Shown: one piece after another, positions 24,677 to 33,766 of the stretch | How the letters are laid out: each line of letters starts with the position of its first letter | Position numbering within the stretch: the first letter of the stretch is position 1 | Assembly (NCBI GenBank): GCA_020846655.1 | Contig: JADLDL010000050.1 | Location: 1-53,239 of the forward strand | DNA: 53,239 bases | Origin: Saprospiraceae bacterium | GTDB lineage: Bacteria > Bacteroidota > Bacteroidia > Chitinophagales > Saprospiraceae | Direction: 5' to 3' | Notes under the pieces: model-generated | Told to the model about the DNA's origin: nothing | What the model saw: the letters and a program-made list of their open reading frames with translations, nothing else | Database searches by the model: none | Translations under genes and position numbers: made by a program

Positions 24677-27600
24677 ATGACTCGATTGTTTTTAGTCCCA
24701 AGCCTGCTCTTTCTGTGTGCCCTATCCCTGCCTGGAAAAGACTTGCGCCCAACGCACCAACTCCCGCTCGCGGTCGAAGTAAAAACCATCACCCCTGCTT
24801 CCTGCTACAACCAGGCCGACGGCGCCATTGAACTGGAGGTACTCCAGGGCCTGGCGCCTTTTGCGTTTAAATGGAGCAACGGCGCCGATGTCCAAAACGC
24901 ATCCAACTTACCGGCCGGTGTCTACAGCGTCACCATCACCGATGCTGACAACGGCGAGGTGGTCCTCCTCGATATCGACGTGCAGCAGCCCACGCCCCTG
25001 ATCTGGGACGCGCCAGGAATCCAGTCGGTCGATTGCCTCCACCCCACCGGCGCCCTTACGGTAGCCGTCAGTGGCGGCACCCCGGGCTATACCTACCAAT
25101 GGAACAACGGGCAAAGCGGCCCCTCGGCTACCGGGCTGGCGCCCGGCACGTACACGGCAACCGTGACCGATGCCAATGCCTGCTCCAGCAGCATCAGTGC
25201 GGTAGTGGCACAGGATTTTACCATGCCTATGGCCAACGCGGGCCCCTCGCCCCTGCTTTTGTGCTCCAATTCGATGGTCCAGTTGCAAGGTTCGGCATCC
25301 GGCGGCGCCAACCTGGCCTATGCCTGGACGGCGCTGGGCAATGGCCATATCGCCAGCGGCGCCAATACGCTGCAACCGACCATCGACCATTCCGGCACCT
25401 ATAGTTTACAAGTCACCAACACCGCCAACGGCTGCACGGCCCTCAACTCCGTTACCATTGCCAGTCAGCACGAAGCGCCCACCGCCACTGCCGGCGGCGG
25501 CACCCTGCGCTGCAACATCAGCAGCGTCACCTTACAATCGAGTTACAGCCCGCTGCACACCACGTTCGGCTGGTCGGGACCGGGTGGGTACACCAGCCCA
25601 CAGCAGAACCCCGTGGTCAGCAGCCCGGGCAATTATATTTTTTCGGTAACCGATACCCTCACAACCTGCGTCAGCCAGGCCATGGCCCTGGTGGGTATTG
25701 ACACCATACACCCCAGCGTTTCGGCCGCTGCGAGTGGCGTCATTTCCTGTTTGACCCCCACAGCCACACTGACGGCCAGCTCTGCAACGGCAGGTGCCGG
25801 ATTCCTGTGGACCGGCCCCAACGGGTTTTCTGCCAATACGGCCCAGACGAGCACCGGCGCACCGGGCTTGTATTCCGTCAAAGTCACCAACCCGGCCAAC
25901 GGTTGTTCCTCCACTGCTACCGCGACGGTTCGCGGCAATACGACGCCTCCGGTGATCACGGCTTCGGCCAGCGGCATTCTGAGTTGTGTGACCCTTGCCG
26001 TAACGCTCAACGCCTCGGTGCAACCGGCCAATGCTACCTACCAATGGACCGGACCCAACGGCTTCAGTTCCAACCTGCTATCGCCGGTCGTCAATGTGCA
26101 GGGCACGTATATTTTTACGGCGACCAGTTTGCAAAACAATTGCCAGGCCACCACTACCGTGACCGTCCTGCGCAACGCCACCCCGCCGGACCTCACCGCG
26201 CTCGGCGGTATCAAAACCTGCGCCAACCCGACCGTGACGCTGCACGCCAACACCAACACCCCCAACCTGAGTTTTGTGTGGAGCGGCCCGGGCGGATTTT
26301 CGTCCACCCTCCAGCACCCGGTTGTCAGCACCCCCGGCTTTTACACGGTAGTGGCCACCAACCCGGCCAACGGCTGTTCCAATTCGGTAGGGGTGAACGT
26401 TAGCACCAATTACACGGTGCCGGTGTTGCTCGCCGTGGGCAGTACGATCACCTGCGCCAACCCCATCGGCAAACCGGTAGCCACCTCCACCACGCCAGGC
26501 GCCACATTTCTCTGGAGCGGCCCCAACGGCTTCAGTTCCAACATCCCCAACCCGCAGGTTACCTTGCCGGGCTTCTATTCCGTAGTGGCCACCAACCCGG
26601 TCAACGGCTGTACCACAGTCAGTTCGGTATTGGTTTCGGCCGACACCACCAAACCAATTGTGTATCCGGGTGAACCGCAGATGCTGAATTGCCTGGCATC
26701 ACCCATCCTGCTCAGCGGCTTTGGTTCTTCTTCCGGCACCAATTTCAGTTACCTCTGGACTACGTTCGACGGCCATATCGTATCCGGCATTTACGGCCTC
26801 TACCCCCGCGTGGACGCCGTAGGCACCTACACCTTGCGCGTCACCAACAATTCGAGCGGTTGTGTCAGCAAAGACAGCGTGGAAATCACGCAGGCGCCAC
26901 CGGTGTCTATGACGATTACCCCGGTGGTTCATGTGTTGTGCAACGGCAGTGCTACCGGCTCGGCCACGGCCAAGCCCAGCGGCGGCAACGGCAGTTATAC
27001 CTACGGGTGGTCCAACGGCGGCACCCAAGCCACAGCCGCCAGTTTGCTGGCGGGCTACTATTCGGTGACAGTTTCGGACACCGACGGTTGCAGCACCGAG
27101 TCGTTTGTCGTCATTACCCAACCCAGCGCCTTGCAGGCCATGATGACCGTGACGCCACAAACGATCAACAACGTAAACAATGGCACGGCCAGCGCCTCGC
27201 CATCGGGCGGCACCATTCCATACACCTACAAATGGAGCAACAATTCCACCACCGCTGCCATCAGCGGCCTGGCGCCCGGCACCTACACCGTCACCATCAC
27301 CGACAGTAAAGGCTGCACCCTGCTCAAATCGGTGCAGGTCAATGCCATCAATTGCACCTTGTCGGGCACCCTGGCCGCCACCCCAATCACCTGTTCAGGC
27401 GCAGCCAACGGCTCCATCACGGCCAATATCAGCGGCGGCACCAACCCTTTGCAGTACAAATGGTCGAACAACGCCGTGACCAAAACCATATCAGCGCTCC
27501 CGCCGGCTACCTACACGGTCACAGTGACCGATGCTACCGCCTGCACCCTGACACTCTCGGCAGCCGTGAGCAGTCCCGCACCGCTCGTACTATCGACCGT

Positions 27601-29722
27601 GAGCAAAGAAAATGTGCCTTGTATCGACTCCAAAACGGGTTCCCTCAGCACCGGTGTCACCGGTGGCACTACCCCGTACGTGTTTGCCTGGTCGAATGGC
27701 AGCAGCGCCAGCAGTATTTCCGGGCTCAGCCCGGGCGTTTATTCCGTCACGGCCACGGATAGCAAAGGATGCAGCAAAAGCCTGTCCGAGTCGATCACCG
27801 TCACAGACCTGAGCGCACCGCAATTGATTTTAAAAAATGCTACCGTGACACTCGATGCCAGCGGCCATGTGAGCCTGACGCCCGCTATGTTTGACAACGG
27901 CAGTTTCGATGCCGCGTGCAGCATCACTGCCCTGACCGTGTCGCCCCTCAGCTTCGATTGCAGCCAATTGGGCGCCCGCATCGTCACCCTCACCGCTACC
28001 GACACCAACGGCAACAGCAAAACGGGTACGGCCATCGCTACCGTCACCGACAGCCAGGCGCCGGTTTTGCAGTGCCCGGAGAGCAAGGTGGTCGGCGCCT
28101 GCCAACCTGTTGTGTCGTTTGCCTTGCCGCAAGTGACCGACAATTGCCCCATCAGCCCCAGCCAAGTCCAGCAAACCGCAGGCTTGTCCTCGGGCGCCGC
28201 CTTTCCGGTTGGCAAAACCCTGCAAACTTTTACCTACACCGATGCCGGTGGCCTCAGCGCGCAATGCAGTTTTGAAATTACGGTTGCTGAAGCGCCTTCC
28301 GGCACCGTCGATGCCGAGGGCGTGACCTGCCCCAACTCCTGCGACGGTTCGGCGGTGTTTACCTCGGGTAGCGGCACCACCATCAGCCAAATCCAATGGA
28401 GCAACGGCCAATCCGGCAGTTTTGCCAACGGCCTTTGCGCCGGCACCTACGAACTCAACTTCACGGACAGCTATGGCTGTTCGGCGTCCTTGCCCTTTGC
28501 GGTAGCCAGCGCCAGCGGCGGTTTTTTTGAAATCAGTTCCAACCTCAGCCCTGCCACCTGCAGCGCCGCCTGCGACGGCGTTGCCAGCATTTCGGTGGCG
28601 GCCGGCGCCGCGCCGTTTGGAATTTCCTGGAGTAACGGACAAATCGGCGAAACCGCCGTCAACCTCTGCGCCGGATCGTTCAGCGCCACCGTGACCGATG
28701 CGCTGGGCTGCAGCCAGGTCGAAACCGTACAAATTCAGGTAGTGGATGCCGTTGCCCCGACGCTCCAATGCCCCGGCAATATGGTAGCCGGCACCTGCGC
28801 CACGGCTGTGGCGTACAACCTGCCGACGGTACAGGACAATTGCCCCGTAGACCCTGATTTTCTGCAACTGGTGCAAGGCTTGCCCTCCGGCGGACAGTTT
28901 CCGCAAGGCCAGACAACACAAATTTTTCAATACACCGACGCTGCCGGCAATAGCGGGCAATGCAGTTTTACCGTCACGGTAGCGGCCCCGGCGAGCCTGC
29001 TCATCAGCGGCGCCGATGCGACCTGCGCCAACGCCTGCAACGGCATGGCCACCCTCAGCATTTCAGGTGGTTTGCCGCCTTTTTCCACGCAGTGGAGCAA
29101 TGGCCAGTCCGGCCTGACCGCCACCCAACTTTGCGCCGGCAACTATGCCGCCAGCGTAACCGATGGCGCCGGCTGCCTGCAATCCCAAACGGTTTCGATT
29201 GCACAACCAGCAGCCCTTAGCCTGGCTGTACTGCAAGTAACGCCCGATGTCAATGCATCTGGCCAGGGCAGTATCGACATCGAAGCGACGGGCGGTACGC
29301 CGCCGTACAGTTTCCTCTGGATGCGCGACAATGAGCCCTTTGCCGGCACCCAAAACCTCAGCGGACTGCTGGCCGGCCTGTACCAGGTAACGGTAACCGA
29401 CGCTCATGGCTGTGCCCTGGCCGGCGCCGCCATTTCGCTCAGCAACACCACCGCTATCCGGGAAGCCGCTTGGGCATCCGGCCTGCAACTGTACCCCAAC
29501 CCAGCCGTCACCCAGACACGCCTGGTACTAGCCGAGGCCCTCGGACAAGAAGCATCAGTACGCCTCCTGAGCGTCAGCGGCGTGGTCGTGCAAGAACTAC
29601 AGCTCGCTCCGACCGATCAGGTCCTGGAACTGGATTGCAGCGCCCTGCCCGCCGGCTTCTGGCTGGTGCACATCCGCAGCGCCGACGGCCAAACCGCCGT
29701 TCGCAAATTAAAGGTAAATTAA
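24677..29722 (+). CDS. Giant T9SS-exported surface protein with SprB, Ig-like and HYR repeats
   Basis: The 1681-residue protein starts with a signal peptide (MTRLFLVPSLLFLCALSLPG). SprB-type repeats (pattern GxxxYxYxWSNG, then GxYxVTVTDxxGC) occur near 36-175, 747-1045, 1211-1350 and 1441-1590. Five tandem Ig-like modules of about 65 residues lie between about 270 and 640 (for example FLWSGPNGFSSN, then PGFYSVVATNPVNGC). Two HYR-type domains start near 1128 and 1360 (LQCPESKVVGAC; LQCPGNMVAGTC). The C-terminus from about 1603 (LQLYPNPAVTQT to VRKLKVN) is a T9SS type A sorting domain. SprB-like proteins are surface adhesins in gliding Bacteroidota. This one is likely an adhesin or matrix protein; whether it serves gliding is not shown. 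Confidence 0.88.
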   Translation: MTRLFLVPSLLFLCALSLPGKDLRPTHQLPLAVEVKTITPASCYNQADGAIELEVLQGLAPFAFKWSNGADVQNASNLPAGVYSVTITDADNGEVVLLDIDVQQPTPLIWDAPGIQSVDCLHPTGALTVAVSGGTPGYTYQWNNGQSGPSATGLAPGTYTATVTDANACSSSISAVVAQDFTMPMANAGPSPLLLCSNSMVQLQGSASGGANLAYAWTALGNGHIASGANTLQPTIDHSGTYSLQVTNTANGCTALNSVTIASQHEAPTATAGGGTLRCNISSVTLQSSYSPLHTTFGWSGPGGYTSPQQNPVVSSPGNYIFSVTDTLTTCVSQAMALVGIDTIHPSVSAAASGVISCLTPTATLTASSATAGAGFLWTGPNGFSANTAQTSTGAPGLYSVKVTNPANGCSSTATATVRGNTTPPVITASASGILSCVTLAVTLNASVQPANATYQWTGPNGFSSNLLSPVVNVQGTYIFTATSLQNNCQATTTVTVLRNATPPDLTALGGIKTCANPTVTLHANTNTPNLSFVWSGPGGFSSTLQHPVVSTPGFYTVVATNPANGCSNSVGVNVSTNYTVPVLLAVGSTITCANPIGKPVATSTTPGATFLWSGPNGFSSNIPNPQVTLPGFYSVVATNPVNGCTTVSSVLVSADTTKPIVYPGEPQMLNCLASPILLSGFGSSSGTNFSYLWTTFDGHIVSGIYGLYPRVDAVGTYTLRVTNNSSGCVSKDSVEITQAPPVSMTITPVVHVLCNGSATGSATAKPSGGNGSYTYGWSNGGTQATAASLLAGYYSVTVSDTDGCSTESFVVITQPSALQAMMTVTPQTINNVNNGTASASPSGGTIPYTYKWSNNSTTAAISGLAPGTYTVTITDSKGCTLLKSVQVNAINCTLSGTLAATPITCSGAANGSITANISGGTNPLQYKWSNNAVTKTISALPPATYTVTVTDATACTLTLSAAVSSPAPLVLSTVSKENVPCIDSKTGSLSTGVTGGTTPYVFAWSNGSSASSISGLSPGVYSVTATDSKGCSKSLSESITVTDLSAPQLILKNATVTLDASGHVSLTPAMFDNGSFDAACSITALTVSPLSFDCSQLGARIVTLTATDTNGNSKTGTAIATVTDSQAPVLQCPESKVVGACQPVVSFALPQVTDNCPISPSQVQQTAGLSSGAAFPVGKTLQTFTYTDAGGLSAQCSFEITVAEAPSGTVDAEGVTCPNSCDGSAVFTSGSGTTISQIQWSNGQSGSFANGLCAGTYELNFTDSYGCSASLPFAVASASGGFFEISSNLSPATCSAACDGVASISVAAGAAPFGISWSNGQIGETAVNLCAGSFSATVTDALGCSQVETVQIQVVDAVAPTLQCPGNMVAGTCATAVAYNLPTVQDNCPVDPDFLQLVQGLPSGGQFPQGQTTQIFQYTDAAGNSGQCSFTVTVAAPASLLISGADATCANACNGMATLSISGGLPPFSTQWSNGQSGLTATQLCAGNYAASVTDGAGCLQSQTVSIAQPAALSLAVLQVTPDVNASGQGSIDIEATGGTPPYSFLWMRDNEPFAGTQNLSGLLAGLYQVTVTDAHGCALAGAAISLSNTTAIREAAWASGLQLYPNPAVTQTRLVLAEALGQEASVRLLSVSGVVVQELQLAPTDQVLELDCSALPAGFWLVHIRSADGQTAVRKLKVN

Positions 29723-29845
29723 TGTGGTCAATGTGGCCAATTGTTGAATGTGGCCAATGAGGCCAATGTGATGAATTAAATAATTTTTTTAATTTTTTTT
29801 TCATTCCACCACATTGGCCTCATTGGCCACATTGACCACATTAAT
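29720..29845. terminator. Nested inverted repeats between convergent genes, probable bidirectional terminator
   Basis: A perfect 24-bp inverted repeat (29747-29770 with 29810-29833) encloses a loop with A/T runs, and a second 21-bp pair (29720-29740 with 29825-29845) overlaps it. The motif AATGTGGTCAATGTGGCCAA recurs at 51475-51497, so the element is a dispersed repeat as well. It separates the end of the giant surface protein gene from the end of the bestrophin-like gene. Confidence 0.7.
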
Positions 29846-29851
29846 TCACAT

Positions 29852-30862
29852 TTACATTAGGATATTATTGATGGGTTGGAGGGCTGGGGGGAGATTGGTT
29901 TCGTCGAGCATTTCGCGCAGGTCGATTTCGATGGTGCGGCTGAGGGCCGAGATGGGCACGTCGTTGGCGCCGCCTTCGAAGGGATTTTCGGTGCTTTCCC
30001 CGACACGTTCCATGGAGTTGAACACCCAGGAAACAATGACGCTGAAGGGGATGGTCAGCCAGACGAATGCCTCGCCCAGTTTGGTAAATTCGTTGAGCAT
30101 GCCGAAGGGCAGCAGGATGACCAGGAGCCGGATAAAAAACAGGTTGATGCTGGAAAACTGGCGCGGGTAGGGGAAGTTTTTGATGCGCTCGCATTTGCCT
30201 TGTTGGTCGTAGCATTCTTTGAGCAGGAGTTCCAGTTGGATAAACCGGAAGTTGTCGAGTTGGCCCTGGTCTGCCAGTTCGCGCAGTTGGGCCGATTGCA
30301 GGGCGATGAGGTGGGTGGCGCGGTTTTTTTTGCCGAGCACATACGCCTGTTCGGCCTCCGTCAGGAAGGGTTTTAGTTCGTCGTTCAGGGTACTTTCTTT
30401 TTCGGGTATCCGGTAAAAACGGGCATATTCGAGGTTGTGGGGTTGGCTCAGGTTTTCCCAACTGCGCGATTCGCGCAACTGAAAGCGCAGCGCCGTGAGC
30501 CAGGCGATGTGCCGGTAGATGAGTTGGCGGATGATTTCCTGCCGCGTTTCGGGTGTGGCAGTTGGATCGGTAGCCACAAAATCTTTCACCTGGATGCCCC
30601 AGGCACGACTGAGGTTGACGATGCCGCCGTAAATCTGGCGGGCTTCCCAGAGCCGGTTGTAGGTTTGGGTGTTTTTGAACCCCACGATAAACGCAGCCGC
30701 TGTGCCGATCATGGCAACAGGCACCCAGGGGATAGCGACCCAGGTGTACCCGAAGACCTGGTAGAGCACCGTGGGCAGGGTCGCCAGCAGGATAAGCCAG
30801 TAGATATCCCGCCGGGTCCAGAGTAAAAATTCCTTGAGTTTGTAATGGCTGCCGGTATGCAT
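29852..30862 (-). CDS. Bestrophin/UPF0187 family membrane channel
   Basis: I choose the ATG at 30862, giving 336 residues that begin MHTGSHYKLKEFLLWTRRDI, over an in-frame ATG at 30940. Hydrophobic helices lie at about 22-66 (IYWLILLATLPTVLYQVFGY and on) and 240-285 (LFFIRLLVILLPFGMLNEF). The hallmark is GESTENPFEGGANDVPISAL near the end, followed by TIEIDLREML. It matches the bacterial bestrophin-type family, which forms pentameric ion channels in the inner membrane. It is 102 bp downstream of the CHAT protease gene on the same strand, so co-transcription is possible. Bacterial members have been reported as sodium-selective, unlike animal chloride channels; selectivity here is unknown. Confidence 0.9.
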   Translation of the reverse strand: MHTGSHYKLKEFLLWTRRDIYWLILLATLPTVLYQVFGYTWVAIPWVPVAMIGTAAAFIVGFKNTQTYNRLWEARQIYGGIVNLSRAWGIQVKDFVATDPTATPETRQEIIRQLIYRHIAWLTALRFQLRESRSWENLSQPHNLEYARFYRIPEKESTLNDELKPFLTEAEQAYVLGKKNRATHLIALQSAQLRELADQGQLDNFRFIQLELLLKECYDQQGKCERIKNFPYPRQFSSINLFFIRLLVILLPFGMLNEFTKLGEAFVWLTIPFSVIVSWVFNSMERVGESTENPFEGGANDVPISALSRTIEIDLREMLDETNLPPALQPINNILM

Positions 30863-30964
30863 GACAGGAGCGGTTGACAGGTGGAGGACAGGTAGTTTGA
30901 TGACTGCGGCGCTGTGACGCCGGCCCAATCGGAGGGCCAAAATACGAAGGGAAATGGTCCCGGC

Positions 30965-33739
30965 TTATTTTTCCGGCATGTTGATGGGCCGCATGTCGCC
31001 AACGGCCATGAGTCCGGCCCAAAAGAAGGGGTGCGCCAGTTCAAAGTGCTCCTCGTTGTTCAGGTAGGCGCGTTTGGCTTCCTGGAGGGCTTGGTCGATC
31101 GTGGTATTTTTTTCTGCCAATTTTTCAAACAACACCTGTACGAGCGGCGGCGCCGACATATCCGGCAAACTCCACAAACTCATGATGGTGGCCGGCACAC
31201 CGGCCATCGTGAACGCCCGCGCCAGGCTGTAGATCCCCTCGCCTTGTTGCCATTTGCCAAAACCGGTATGGCAGGCCAGCAGCACCACCAGTTCAGCTTG
31301 CAATTGCATGATCTGGAGCTCGCCCGAATACAGCACATTGTCTTCCGGTTGCGGGGCTTGCGGGTGACCGATCATCAGGCGGGAGAGGGCCTGGTTGTCC
31401 AGGTCGGCAAAGCCGTGCATCCCGAGCAGCAGGACGACATACTTGCTGGCCACCTGTTTGAACAGGGTCTCGGTAGCCTCCCGGGCATAGCAATCGCCGC
31501 CGAGTTGACCGGCAATAGCGCCCGAAACCGTCTGGATGCCCGTCAGGTTTTGCAGCGAGAACCCAGACACCGGATCGGCGCTATTGGGCGGGTACACCGG
31601 CGTGAAGGCTGCAAAAAAAGGCCGGCCCTGCCGCTCGTGGCTGATCGAGCGTTGGATGGGCAGCAAGGTGGCGGAATAGCTGTAGGCGATGCTGTAGCGG
31701 TGCAACAGGTAGGGGAGTTTGGCCCAGGGCGCATCCTTGATTTTTTGCGGGAGCAGCACCTCAAAAGGAATGTAGGCCAGCAGGTTATCCGGAATAATGA
31801 CCAGGCTCCCGATGTTGGGCTTGCCCTCCAGTTCGGGCGCCAGCAGCAGTCGGTAGAGGGCTTCAGCGGTATCGAGAAACCAGCGTTTCCGGCTGGGATC
31901 GTTGTTGAGCCGCGTGAGAAATTGGCCAAACTGGCGGGCCGTTTGTTTCCATTCCGGCGTGAGTGTTGCTTGGCGCCAGCCTAAAAACCGCTCCGCCGAA
32001 AACGAAAAGACAAACAGGGCGGAATCGGTCAGGTAATAATCGACCAGCAAGCCGTCGGAGCGGAGCAGGCCGGGCACCTCGCCGGCCTGGAGATACGAGA
32101 TAGCAGCATCCAGGCGGGCGTAGCCGGGTTGATCCTGTTGGGTGGCTTCCAGTTTGCGTTTCCATTGGAACAAATCGTCTTCCAGCTGCGCCACCCGCTG
32201 CGCGTCGAGCGGCTTTCTTTTTTCGGCCGCAATTTCGCGCTCGTACCAGGCAATTTTAACCTGAATCTCGTCTTGTTGCAGGCGCAGGGAATCGGGGAGT
32301 TGTGTTTTTTGCTTTGATTTGATCAGGTTTTGCATCAGGATCACGCCGCGCACCTGCTCGGTGAGGTGAAATGCGCGTTCACCCAGGCGCTCGTCGTGCT
32401 GTTGCTCGTAGAGCTGCCAGGCCAGGGCCACAGCTTTGTCGAGGCGGAGGCGGCTGCCTTCGAGCGCCTGTTGGGTGGAGGACTCGTAATCGTGCGTCGC
32501 GCGCAATTTGGCCTCAACCAGGGGAATCAATTCGTAGCAATCGAGGGCTTTGTCGATGCGACCCAATTGCTCAAAACTCAGCGCTTTTCCCTCCAGGGCT
32601 TTGTAAATGATGTTTTCGGCGGTAAAACTGGCAGCGTCAGGGTGCTGCTCCACGGGGGCCTGAAAGCCCGGGAGAATGGCCTGCAAAGCCCGGTGATAGG
32701 CCTCCAGGGCTTCCGCCGGCTTGCCATACGCGAGCAGAATATGTCCGATTTCGGTGTAAAAAAACGCAATTTGCCGTTGTGTGGCGTCTTCGTAGTGCTG
32801 CGCAGTGTCGAGCGCCCGGCGGTACCACAGCAGGGCGTTTTCAAAGTCCTTTTTGGCAAAATAGATCTGCCCGTAGTTTTCAAATAAATTGTACTGAAAC
32901 TCGGGCAGTTTGTGCGCAAAAGAGGCGTCGAGCGGCTGCTGGAGCGTCTGTTCTACGGCGCGGTTGATGCGCAGGGCTTCGTCGAAATCCTGCATTTTGG
33001 CCAGGCATTCGGCATAGCCCAATTGGGTGAACAGCCGGTCTTCCTCCGATAAATTGGGGGTAGCCAGGCCTTCCAGGAAGTAGCGCTTGGCCTCCGGGTA
33101 GTTTTTCATGGCCACATACAGCCCGGCGTAGTCGTTGAACTTGGCCACCTCCGGCATTTGGTACCGCTTGCTGTAGGCGTAGGCTTCTTTAAAAATTTGA
33201 CGCGCGCTTTCAAACTCGCCGAGCCGCACGTAAGCGTTGCCCAATTGAAAATACAAGTAGCCGGCCAGATTGGCGTCTACCCCGGTCGGGGATTTGGCAT
33301 AGATGGCGTAGGCATTCTGCAAGGCCGATTTGACCAGCACAAAATCCTCCGTGTGTTGTTTGGCAATGTAGGCCTGGATCAAAAACAGGCTGCAATATTC
33401 ACTTTCTTCGCTGGCGCCGGCTGGCAAACGCCAGGCAGGCAGAGCCGTCAGGCAGCTATCCAGATACTCCAGCGCACTAAAAGGCTGGTCGTGCATATCG
33501 AGCAGCAAATAGGCTTTGCTGCCCGCCGTGTAAAGCCAGCGGCTCAAGTTGTCGGACGTTCGGAAAGCCACAAGCGCCTTGTCGACGGCTTGCAGGGCCT
33601 CCGGATACTGCCGGTTGGCGTGTTGGGCATTGAATTGCGCCAGCCATTTTTCACCCTCCAGGGAGTCGACCTGCGCGCTGGCCTGTATCGAAAACAAGCA
33701 AATAAGAATACCTGGAATGGCTGATGAGGCTAAACCCAT
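30965..33739 (-). CDS. Secreted TPR-CHAT caspase-like protease
   Basis: The 924-residue protein begins with a signal peptide (MGLASSAIPGILICLFSIQA). Residues about 30-480 are helical TPR-type repeats (for example YLYFQLGNAYVRLGEFESAR and ALEAYHRALQAI). The C-terminal third is a CHAT domain. The likely catalytic dyad is His775 in LLLGMHGFAD and Cys823 in LVVLLACHTGFGKW, with the typical GEGIYSLARAFTMAGVPATI afterwards. CHAT proteins are caspase-like Cys proteases and can be triggered by their TPR part. The protein lies between an exported anchor protein and the bestrophin gene and faces an ECF sigma/anti-sigma pair, a combination I recall from Saprospiraceae-type genomes. Export suggests a periplasmic role. 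Confidence 0.92.
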   Translation of the reverse strand: MGLASSAIPGILICLFSIQASAQVDSLEGEKWLAQFNAQHANRQYPEALQAVDKALVAFRTSDNLSRWLYTAGSKAYLLLDMHDQPFSALEYLDSCLTALPAWRLPAGASEESEYCSLFLIQAYIAKQHTEDFVLVKSALQNAYAIYAKSPTGVDANLAGYLYFQLGNAYVRLGEFESARQIFKEAYAYSKRYQMPEVAKFNDYAGLYVAMKNYPEAKRYFLEGLATPNLSEEDRLFTQLGYAECLAKMQDFDEALRINRAVEQTLQQPLDASFAHKLPEFQYNLFENYGQIYFAKKDFENALLWYRRALDTAQHYEDATQRQIAFFYTEIGHILLAYGKPAEALEAYHRALQAILPGFQAPVEQHPDAASFTAENIIYKALEGKALSFEQLGRIDKALDCYELIPLVEAKLRATHDYESSTQQALEGSRLRLDKAVALAWQLYEQQHDERLGERAFHLTEQVRGVILMQNLIKSKQKTQLPDSLRLQQDEIQVKIAWYEREIAAEKRKPLDAQRVAQLEDDLFQWKRKLEATQQDQPGYARLDAAISYLQAGEVPGLLRSDGLLVDYYLTDSALFVFSFSAERFLGWRQATLTPEWKQTARQFGQFLTRLNNDPSRKRWFLDTAEALYRLLLAPELEGKPNIGSLVIIPDNLLAYIPFEVLLPQKIKDAPWAKLPYLLHRYSIAYSYSATLLPIQRSISHERQGRPFFAAFTPVYPPNSADPVSGFSLQNLTGIQTVSGAIAGQLGGDCYAREATETLFKQVASKYVVLLLGMHGFADLDNQALSRLMIGHPQAPQPEDNVLYSGELQIMQLQAELVVLLACHTGFGKWQQGEGIYSLARAFTMAGVPATIMSLWSLPDMSAPPLVQVLFEKLAEKNTTIDQALQEAKRAYLNNEEHFELAHPFFWAGLMAVGDMRPINMPEK

Positions 33740-33766
33740 AGTTGAAACATAAAAAATGCAAGGGCG

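Noticed and set aside
27830-28960. 376-codon minus-strand reading frame opposite the giant surface protein
   Set aside because: Gly/Ala/Arg-rich shadow of the SprB/HYR repeats; no start region or motif of its own.
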